Part shown: positions 56,295 to 64,000 of the stretch, one piece after another
Layout: every line of letters begins with the position of its first letter
How positions within the stretch are numbered: the stretch's first letter is position 1
Assembly: GCA_032622095.1 (NCBI GenBank)
Contig: CP136069.1
Span: 104,000,278 to 104,064,277 of the forward strand
Source of the DNA: Siphonodentalium dalli
Lineage: Eukaryota > Mollusca > Scaphopoda > Gadilida > Siphonodentaliidae
Length of the DNA stretch: 64,000 nt
Reading direction: 5' to 3'
Made by a program: the position numbers and the translations under genes
The notes under the pieces: model-generated
Databases searched by the model: none
Seen by the model: only the letters and a program-made list of their open reading frames with translations
Told to the model about the DNA's origin: nothing

Positions 56295-56745
56295 CATAGC
56301 ACCATAGCTCCGTGGTCCAGTGGATAGCGCGTTGGACTTGCCTTCGCTGTCAACACAGCGAGGCGAGTTCGCGGCTGGCTGGTGGTCTATTGTGAGTTTC
56401 CACACAACAGTGGCTTGGCCGATTTGAGCGATGTGCAATTGTTGGATTGTACACTGTTTGAATCTCGTGCCAAGTTGTGACCCTTGAGCAAGGTCGCTCG
56501 TACTGTGTCTGCTTTGCACCACCCATGTGTTACAAGGGTACCTGATAATGAGCAGTGAAAGATCTTGTCAGTATGCTAGCCATATGGTATCCTGGCATAC
56601 TCCCGGCTGTACCTCCCCGTGTCCCCGGGGAGCAGTAGATGGTTACTGAATGTTCAGGCTCGTCAGGGTAATAATTCTAAAAACTTTGAGCGCTTTGGGC
56701 CTCATGGGAAAGGCGCTTTACAAATGCTATACATTATTATTAAAT
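56295..56745 (+). mobile_element. tRNA-derived SINE
   Basis: An A box (TGGTCCAGTGGAT, 56313-56325) and a degenerate B box (GAGTTCGCGGC, 56365-56375), about 40 bases apart, form an RNA polymerase III promoter. The tail GAGCGCTTTGGGCCTCATGG, AAGGCGCTTTACAAATGC and ATTATTATTAAAT resembles the GCGCTATATAAATGC-ATT repeat tails of several animal SINE families. Length about 450 bases. The central domain was not identified. It is not an intact tRNA: no proper acceptor or anticodon stem is evident. Confidence 0.8.
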
Positions 56746-58302
56746 ATAAAATAGTAGATAAACATCATAGCAACTCAATTTATCTGTTTATTACATTGGA
56801 ACATGAAACATAACATTGTGTTCTTTGTATTATCATTGCTATTTTTTGTTTATTATGTTTTGTGTCAGCTGCAAATTAAAAATTCAAAGCAACCTATTAA
56901 TATTTCACCACTAAAAAAACAATCAATACCTGAACAACTATACAAGTGAGGGATGTATAGACCTGGATATAAAATATGATTGCTAATGATTGGATATAAA
57001 GGTTAATTTTCAACTTAGCCGATCATTGGAAAGATACAATGTCTGTAAACAGTTTTAATATAATTAAAGTTATGGTTAATATTTCCAAAACCATTCAATC
57101 GATACAAAAATCTATACAGGTGAAGAATGTGTCATGATTATCACAGATGTGATTATTTATATAGTAATCGTGCGAAAAAATATTTAGCTATCACATTGTG
57201 TCAACATGATTGGTGAAGGATGTTAATATATTTAAGCAAATAAACCAAATGACTCTCAATATGCAGGTTAGGGGTATGTTATCATAAACTGTGCCAGAAC
57301 TATAAACATAATCAATGCAAATATTTGAGTTATCAAATTGGATAGTAAAGGGTTAATCTTACCCAAACTATTGAACTGATAAACACAAAATAGTCAACAA
57401 AAAGCATGTCATTGGATTTATAAACCCATACAATAAGTCAGTCTCAAGAATCCCAGCACTGTTAATATTATCCTGCAGCCCAATTGCAATTGAGGGAATT
57501 TCAAAATAAGACATTTCCTCTAACGATGAATATTCAATAGGTCATTTATTGAAACACTGACTGAACCTGGCTCAAAGTGAAAGCGATAATTTAATATATG
57601 TCTATCGGATAATATGTGTCTACGGAATGGGTTAATTTTAATCCCAAATCTATGCAAGTGAAAAGTGGATCACCATCAACATGGACTAGGAGAATGATCA
57701 AATAAAAAACATCTGAAGACCATATGTTGTGTGGAGAGGGTTAATCATTTTCAATGACATCATATAATGGAAGTAAGGAATGTGTGGATTAATGTTTTTC
57801 CTAAGATAAGACAACAGTGTCTCTGTAAACAACAATGTCTCTAAATAGCCATGTCTGTAAAAGATCCCTACAAATGAACAATGGACCATTCCTATTTATT
57901 CTTGTAGAATATATGTCTTATAGAATGTTTAACTAATTCAATGAACCTGATTTAACAAGTGGATTAACTTAATATTGCACAGAAAACAGAACTGGAATAA
58001 AGAGTCATCAATCACAGTTTGACAGATGATAAACATGTCTGCAAGCCACCAGTATTTAGCCAGTAGTATCAGGTGTCCATAGCTATAAATTGTCTCATTC
58101 AATAATACAGTCCTCAGTGGTGTCATTTTCTCTTAAAAATTCATAGTGCATGGCAAACAGGTATGAATTATAAAAGGGCCATAACTCTGTTAAAATATAT
58201 CGGATCAAACCCATATTCGAACTTGATCTGTATTTATGGGTCAAAAATTATATACAAAATTTGGTGTCGATCAGATGAAAAATGTTGTGAGTCATTCTGG
58301 TT

Positions 58303-58849
58303 ATAGAGGATCTACAACGAGTCCCCAGTTTATAGCGAAATTTACAAAACGAGTCCAGTAAATTAGGTCTGGACCGAGCCTTTGGCGAGGTCCAGACCTA
58401 ATTACTGGACTCGTTTTGTAAATTCCGCTATAAACTTGGGACGAGTTGTAGATTCTACTTATTACATGATCCAAAACCTCGACAAAACATACTTAAATCA
58501 ACAAATGGGACGCGAAACTAACATCAACTTCTATAAGGAATGCGATGACGTTTCACACAACTCTGCGTTGTTTGCACGCGCAAAGAAATAGTCCCATATA
58601 AATAAAGACTCTTTGGCGTATTTAATGGCGTATATTTAATGACATAACTTTTCAAACTCTTCATTCATTATAGTTTGTTGAAATTATATTGGAAGCTATA
58701 GTATTTTGAGACGTAGCGTACGGAATGTAAAGAGACCACAAACCGGAAGTCAAAGGTCACCTGGCACTATTTCCTGTTATTAACCGAACGTTTAATATCA
58801 CAATTTATAGAATGGGTTTATTGAATGGAATAAAGGTAGGATCATGTAA
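58303..58849 (+). mobile_element. 548-bp foldback element, copy 1 (family FB3)
   Basis: It opens with an inverted repeat of ~70-base arms (58309-58378 and 58386-58454; CTCGTTTTGTAAATT...GCTATAAACTTGGG against its complement) around GAGCCTTTGGC. The remaining ~390 bases include a short open segment ending NINFYKECDDVSHNSALFA and RAKK-stop, directly followed by AAATAAA. Copy 2 at 61339-61887 is almost identical. Confidence 0.85.
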
Positions 58850-59402
58850 CAATGGATGAATTCTATATTAAAACAAGAGTGGAAAGGGTTAAATAAACAA
58901 TACCAAAATCCATACAGATGAAGAACGTGCTAAGAAAGACCTAGGTAAGAAATATGAGGCAGATCAGAAGAAAATTGTTTGACTTAGATGCATCAGATAG
59001 CATTTGTGTGCAGGGTTAATTATTTTCTAAACCGATCAACCAATCGATACCAAAAACTATACAGGTGAGGTGTGTGTCATCATAAACCTACATATCAAAT
59101 ATGAACACAATCGGACAAAAAATACTTTGGTTACAGCTTATGCCTATGTGGGGATGCAAAGTGTTAATAATTTCTAAAATGATCAACCGACCAATACCAA
59201 AAACTATACAGATGAGGAGTGTGTCATCATAAACATGCACATACAATTTGAATACGATCCGATAAAAAATGTTCGAGTAATCTAATCGGATAGCAAGTGT
59301 CTACGGACAGACGGACATACAGACAGACAGACGGACGAACGACGGATGGTTGATCCGGATGTCAGCATTATTTGTACCATACATGGTATGGGTACACATA
59401 AA

Positions 59403-60484
59403 AACAGTCCAACATGGCACTTTTTGGGAACATAGTCAGTACTAAGGATTCATAGGGCAATAAGTTGTTTTTGGCAATTCCAACACAGTGTATTTAACCT
59501 AGTATACTTAAGAGGTTTTTAGAAAAACAGGGCATATGGATATCAATTGAGTTGTAATAATTTGTTGTGCACAACCTGGTGGGGAAATTAATCAACAGCA
59601 AGATATCCTTTCATTTCTTTCTAGTTTTTAAAATACTCGACCTTGAAATATGGATTTCAGCTAATTCTTAGAAATTGAGGCTCCGCAATTAGACAAACTC
59701 CTAAATGTGGAGGCACATAACTCGAAAAATACTCAACGCCGGTATTGGAAAAAGTTTGTTGCTCTGTAATCAGAATTGTGTACTCTACAGAATGGATATA
59801 TAAATGGAAGGACTTGTAAAATGTAATTTTTTATAAACATCCTTGAAAAGTATTCAGTATTTTACCACATTTTGACAAATTTATTTCACAAAATTTATCA
59901 ATTTCGCCTTTCTTTATCCTTTTTATAATGGGTTAATAAACTTATTCCTGCTAAGAAACATTGTTTTGCGATTAGTTTGAGGGTTGGCACTTTTTTCTCA
60001 TAACTGCACGGGACTATAATTGGAATATAATCATGATATTCAATTTGTGTTGGGTGGTTTTGGGTTGACTGTGAGATAAACATGGACGATAAGGGTGGTT
60101 GAAATAATGTTGATCTAATGAAAGATTTTGATTGTAGAGAGTGCCAAATGAATTAATGGTACAACTTGAAAATCAAAGAAGGCTGCCCGTGGAAATGTTT
60201 TTGATCGAAAACATTCAAATTCGATCGCTCCCATATAGAGATGATAACGTCTGTAAATATTTCGAATAATCCGCTCATAAATGACGGCTGCAGTTTCAAT
60301 GAAATCAAATGTAGAAATTTAAGATAGCAAATGGCGGTCATGTTTTTTAAACAATTAATCTGATTAATGAATGCTTTTTTAACTCAATCATGAATTAACA
60401 TGAAATTAGAGATGAATAGGAAACATATATACACTATTTACAACATAGTCATCACAATCATCATTGTCAACTTCATCAACACTA
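59403..60484. repeat. dispersed repeat family R5, then unassigned sequence
   Basis: 59440-59965 matches 46900-47430 and 44690-44870 in reverse orientation. From 60000 onwards nothing was recognised apart from a mention-worthy AAGATGGC/CAAATGGCGGTCATG echo (60325-60350) of the minisatellite at 45-46.8 kb. Confidence 0.45.
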
Positions 60485-60489
60485 TAATC

Positions 60490-60815
60490 GTCATCTGTAT
60501 TATGCTAATCGTCGTCATCATCATCATCATCATCATCTTCATCCATTATCATAATCCTCATCATCATCATCATCATCATAATCATCATAATTATAATCAC
60601 CATCATCATCATTATCATCTTCGTTGTCATCACCACCGTCATCGTTAGAAGGCTCATAACATCTTCGGCAGAACCCGTCAGCGTCATCGGCATCATCGTC
60701 ATTATCATCACCATCATCATCACTATCATGTAGTAATAATCGCCATCAACATCACTATCGTCGTCGTCGCCGCTACCATCATCGTCCTCAACTATCATCA
60801 TCAGGATCATCATCA
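60490..60815. repeat. (ATC)n/(GAT)n trinucleotide repeat
   Basis: An imperfect ATC-rich tract. Frames translate as runs of His, Ile/Met or Asp on either strand; these are low-complexity artefacts. Confidence 0.95.
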
Positions 60816-60959
60816 GATGAAAGATGTGATATGTAGAGCGTCCAGAGGTGGTTTTAATCGGTCGGAAATGTCCAACAATTAAAACTTGCTGCATATGTTG
60901 GAAGATTTCAACCCGACTTGAGGGGTGATAATGAAACTTGGAAATTTCGGTCTGGTTCA

Positions 60960-62110
60960 AGGGGCATGCAGTTAAGAGACCAGCCATGAAAACATACATA
61001 TGAACTGTTAAAATAGACCCGACAGTGTCCCATGCAATATAAGTACCCGGGCCACACCAACCCCATCTGACAGGTCCATATGACCTGCCTTTGAACATAT
61101 ACATGACTTTATAAAATAGACCCGAATGTGTCCCATGCAATATAAAAATACGTACACCCACCCCATATCGTCGTGACCAGTTTGAGAGCATGCGCATGCA
61201 ATTTTCAAACAGATCCGACAGTGTCCCAGATAATATAAGTATACGTGCGCCTCAACCCCCTGGCGCCGCATCACTGTTACCAACCTTGATAACGTACATA
61301 TGAAATGTCCAAATAGATCGACATTGTGCCATGCAATATATAGAGGATCTACAACGAGTCCCCAGTTTATAGCGGAATTTACAAAACGAGTCCAGTAAAT
61401 TAGGTCTGGACCGAGCCTTTGGCGAGGTCCAGACCTAATTTACTGGACGAGTTTTGTAAATTCCGCTATAAACTTGGGACGAGTTGTAGATTCTATTTAT
61501 TACATGATCCAAAACCTTGACAAAACATACTTAAATCAACAAATTGGACGCGAAACTAACATCAACTTCTATAAGGCATGCGATGACGTTTCACACAACT
61601 CTGCGTTGTTTGCCCGCGCAAAGAAATAGTCCCATATAAATAAAGACTCTTTGGCGTATTTAATGGCGTATATTATATGACAATACTTTTCAAACTTTTC
61701 ATTCATTATAGTTTGTTGAAAAAATATTGGAAGCCATAGTATTTTGAGACGTAGCGTACGAAATGTAAAGAAACCACAAACCGGAAGTCAAAGGTCACCT
61801 GGCACTATTTCCTGTTATTAAACGAACGTTTAATATCACAATTTATAGAATGGGTTTATTGAATGGAATAACGGTAGGATCATGTAATAAAAGTACGTAC
61901 ATCCCAACCCTCTATCACCGCGTCCATACACGTGACAAGTCTTGAGAACATACACATATAGTGTTCACCGCGTCCCTACATGTGACCAGCCGTGAACATA
62001 TGCACGTTATGTGTTCAAACAGACACGACAGTGTCCCCGTGCACTATAAGTACGCACACCAACGCCCTATATCGTCACGTCCCTACAAGGCTGGGTCCAC
62101 ATTAAAATTA
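60960..62110 (+). repeat. ~115-120-bp degenerate tandem repeat, interrupted by an insertion
   Basis: The landmark ACAGTGTCCCATGCAATATAAGTAC recurs with variation (about 61025, 61128, 61213, 61325, 62030). Between GTGCCATGCAATATA (to about 61340) and TAAAAGTACGTAC (from about 61888) the array is interrupted by the FB3 copy 2, so the array predates that insertion. Confidence 0.75.
61339..61887 (+). mobile_element. 548-bp foldback element, copy 2 (family FB3)
   Basis: Nearly identical to 58303-58849, with about 70-base inverted arms (61347-61415 and 61426-61492). In the short coding-like segment, differences from copy 1 include M/I and E/A changes plus a silent change; AAATAAA again follows the stop. 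It is inserted into the tandem array, whose unit sequence defines the boundaries at TATA on the left and GTAA|TAA on the right. Confidence 0.85.
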
Positions 62111-62159
62111 ACTTCCACAAAAGGAATGGCGTGCATGGGTTTTCATGAGACACAAGCAC

Positions 62160-62488
62160 TGTGATGGCCACTGAAACCGTCGATGGTGACATATCGAGGG
62201 TTAATTGCCAGGATTTGTTGGGCAATATTCCTTTTTACTTCGCGAATCTAGTCAACGTTAGTTCCGCTATACCTACATAATTTATGTTGTGTTCTTGGTG
62301 GTACGATTGCGACAATATTGAAATTCTGGAAAGTTAGGCGCCATGTCACTCCGTTTCTTTTATTCTGTGTTGTATTCTGTTCCCAGTTTTGTATTGTTTT
62401 GCTTTTTCTTACTTCCGTAATAAAAGTTCAATCTTTCACGCTCGTATATTCGCCAGTGGAATTCGTGGTCAAAGTTAATCTATTGACG
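62160..62488 (+). mobile_element. probable 5' LTR (boundaries approximate)
   Basis: The sequence upstream of the primer site contains an AATAAA polyadenylation signal (62419-62424), as expected in an LTR. The 5' limit was not determined: the matching 3' LTR lies beyond the window and no canonical CA end was seen next to the primer site. Confidence 0.4.
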
Positions 62489-62502
62489 TGGTGGCAGCGT
62501 TG
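62489..62502 (+). promoter_or_regulatory. primer-binding site, tRNA-Leu type
   Basis: TGGTGGCAGCG is complementary to the 3' end CGCTGCCA-CCA of a leucine tRNA (as recalled for tRNA-Leu-AAG), the usual position and form for minus-strand priming just inside a 5' LTR. It is followed by a 160-base leader before gag. Confidence 0.65.
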
Positions 62503-62662
62503 TATGTACCCTGTCTTCGATAAACATTCGACCTGATACGTTCTTACCTACGCGAGTATCGTTTATACCGAGAACTGGATGAGTGTGTACTTGGACGAAA
62601 ACGGAATTAATTTTGTGACCTTGATCTTGTGACCGTCACCTTGACACTCATCAACAATTATC

Positions 62663-63667
62663 ATGACCAAGGCAATTCCAAAACAGTGGAAACTCACTGA
62701 AGATGAGTCATTCTCGTCGTTCACATCGTGGCAACAAAACTTGCAATACTTACTGAGCCAAGATGTGAGCTTTAAACCATTTCTGATCGAAGGTTCTGTT
62801 TGGAAAAAAGAAAGCGATGACAGTAAATATCGTGGATTCCTGGACAAAGAGGGTATCGGTGCAGCAGCACAGCATTCTAACCTCCTACAAATGTTAGGCT
62901 TAATTTCACAATGGGTACCCCACTATTTGTGTACAGATATTGTCAAAAACAGCACATCCATGGCAAGCATTTGGGCTGCCATTCGGAAATATTATGGATT
63001 TCAACAAAGTGAAACTCAATTTATGAAATTTTCATCAATCACATGGGAATACGGTGAGCGCCCTGAAAGACTTTACCAGCGAATCATTGCTCATTTGCAA
63101 GATAATATGCTTGTTAAAGACTCAAAATTAATGCATGATGGAGTGCGCGTAGCCAAGTCGGAAATCATGAGCCCAACTGTTGAGCGACTTGCCGTGTTGA
63201 AATTGATGGAGCTCATACATCCAGGACTGCCTGCCCTTGTTCAGCGCACATTCGCATATGACTTACAAAGAATGACCTTGAAAGATCTGCAACCACAAAT
63301 CGTAGATGCGTTAGATGGTTTCATGAAGGAACTCGCCCATGAGGAAGTAAAATCTTCACGTGTTAGTTTTCGTGATTATAGTTCACGTGGTCGTGCACCA
63401 GCCAAATCTCATTCACAAAACTTTCGCCAGCGTGGACATGCGCCATCACGTGGAGGTGGTCTTTCAAGAATGCGCAAGGAGTGTCGCATTTGTAAATCTG
63501 AGGGCCGGCGATATTCTGGACACTCAATACGTGAGTGCCATTTCCTAACCAATTCTGAGCGCTCTGATCTGGTAAAATCGTACCATGTCGATGTTGAATC
63601 GCAACTGGATGACGATTATTGGAACGCCGAAGAGTATTCTACTAATAACACTCCAGAAGATAGCTGA
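62663..63667 (+). CDS. LTR retrotransposon Gag, intact
   Basis: 334 codons from ATG 62663 to TGA 63665-63667, no damage. The N-terminal region (SSFTSWQQNLQYLLSQDVSF, residues about 15-35) and the middle (ERPERLYQRIIAHLQDNML, LIHPGLPALVQRTF) look like the capsid domain of Ty3/Gypsy-type elements. It is followed by a basic RG-rich linker (SRGRAPAKSHSQNFRQRG) and a zinc knuckle of variant spacing, CRICKSEGRRYSGHSIREC (C-x2-C-x9-H-x4-C, about residues 275-293). Gag assembles the particle and binds RNA. The TGA is followed by CTAG and the protease is in the same frame, so readthrough could make Gag-Pol. Assignment to Ty3/Gypsy rather than BEL is probable, not certain. Confidence 0.88.
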   Translation: MTKAIPKQWKLTEDESFSSFTSWQQNLQYLLSQDVSFKPFLIEGSVWKKESDDSKYRGFLDKEGIGAAAQHSNLLQMLGLISQWVPHYLCTDIVKNSTSMASIWAAIRKYYGFQQSETQFMKFSSITWEYGERPERLYQRIIAHLQDNMLVKDSKLMHDGVRVAKSEIMSPTVERLAVLKLMELIHPGLPALVQRTFAYDLQRMTLKDLQPQIVDALDGFMKELAHEEVKSSRVSFRDYSSRGRAPAKSHSQNFRQRGHAPSRGGGLSRMRKECRICKSEGRRYSGHSIRECHFLTNSERSDLVKSYHVDVESQLDDDYWNAEEYSTNNTPEDS

Positions 63668-64000
63668 CTAGGCCAAGAGACTACATATATTGACAATGTG
63701 AATGATACAGTGTCTAGTTCTGATCACCGTGTACAAACTGTCAATTCGCCCATATTTGGCGCCTTCTATAACCAGCACCCAGTACGTGTCACATGTGATT
63801 CTGGTGCCACTTCATCATTCATAAAACATTCAGTCGCCATTAAAATTCAAGCTCTAATTTTGGCAACTAAGCATGTGGCTAGCCAAGCTTATGGAAAAAC
63901 AAATCTGACTGCATGTGGTGAAATCAACATTGTACTTTCTCGTGGTGACTTAAAGTTCACATTGCAAGCGGTTGTAGTGAAAGACTTAGATTGTGACATA
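63668..64000 (+). CDS. retropepsin (start of Pol), continues beyond window
   Basis: In frame with Gag and open from the codon after the TGA to the window end (111 codons). It reads FYNQHPVRVTCDSGATSSFI with the active-site DSGA at about 63799-63810, then GKTNLTACGEINIVLSRGDL and LQAVVVKDLDCDI. This is the arrangement of the aspartic protease at the start of Ty3/Gypsy-type Pol, which cleaves Gag-Pol. No ATG stands at the start of the frame, so expression probably depends on readthrough of, or reinitiation after, the TGA. Reverse transcriptase and integrase should follow outside the window. Confidence 0.85.

Larger units (their letters stand above)
56006..59402 (+). repeat. dispersed repeat family R2, copy 3, expanded by nested insertions
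   Basis: Head at 56006 (GAGAGGCCGATCACGATCGG, TCTAACCCATACCTTGGCGA). The body includes blocks shared with 22970-24230 (57060-57140 and 57640-57840). The tail has (GACGG)n at 59307-59335 and a TTTGTACCATACATGGTATG stem-loop to 59402. A SINE (56295-56745) and a 548-bp foldback (58303-58849) are inserted within it. Non-coding. Confidence 0.6.

Noticed and set aside
56311-56376. tRNA gene
   Set aside because: A and B box-like sequences exist but the cloverleaf stems do not form and a SINE-type tail follows; called a SINE.
60505-61197. 230-codon minus-strand open frame ending in a poly-Asp stretch
   Set aside because: It reads through an (ATC)n microsatellite and a degenerate tandem repeat; composition is low-complexity.

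Overview
This is an animal nuclear genome window. By eye it is AT-rich and intron- and repeat-dominated, with no prokaryotic gene packing. Many fragments of APE-type LINEs, Helitrons carrying internal minisatellites, degenerate (ACGG)n-tailed repeats and SINE-like units together suggest a lophotrochozoan, most likely a mollusc. That placement is an inference; no species-diagnostic gene is present.

The only clear host gene is a sodium-phosphate symporter of the PiT/SLC20 family on the minus strand. It is represented by three consecutive coding exons: 34393-34606 (start codon and GANDVANSF motif), a 102-base exon at 22652-22753, and 5727-5867 (the [14 protein letters not shown] segment). All three junctions are phase 1 and join cleanly. 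The gene enters the window 3'-ward (beyond base 1), and its two introns (11.6 kb and 16.8 kb) are filled with mobile DNA. Inside the second intron, on the same strand, lie two exons of a SWIM zinc-finger gene (about 18500-18655 and 19176-19537), the second carrying a one-base frameshift.

Region by region. 1-5.7 kb: intergenic or intronic repeats, a compound foldback at 1370-1519 and a LINE fragment. 5.9-7.5 kb: a non-autonomous Helitron with a nested foldback, starting 34 bases upstream of a PiT splice acceptor. 9.4-13.4 kb: a 120-bp minisatellite, then a decayed virus-like or Polinton-like unit with family-B DNA polymerase and SF1 helicase motifs, itself hit by a 240-bp inverted-repeat element. 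16.9-17.8 kb: a foldback element with ends made of 16-bp tandem repeats (partial copy at 25.8 kb). 22.1 kb: a near-perfect palindrome with 81-base arms. 24.3-29.3 kb: two decayed LINEs, a tRNA/5S chimera and a Helitron-type repeat array. 30.2-33.8 kb: four Helitrons joined head to tail between one host A and one host T. 35-38 kb: dispersed repeats and a 21-bp minisatellite. 38.6-41.1 kb: a tandem-duplicated LINE segment interrupted by another LINE. 43-49 kb: LINE, foldback and Helentron-like minisatellite elements. 49.1-53.4 kb: a nearly full-length but broken LINE. 54-62 kb: repeat families, a SINE, simple repeats and two near-identical 548-bp foldback elements. 62.2-64 kb: the 5' part of an apparently young LTR retrotransposon with primer site, intact gag and protease.

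The most interesting points are the in-frame TGA-CTAG between gag and protease (a candidate readthrough signal), the Helitron concatemer whose units each carry several nuclear-receptor-like half-sites, the polymerase-helicase relic, and the nested SWIM gene. Most long open frames elsewhere are by-products of repeats and are not annotated as genes.
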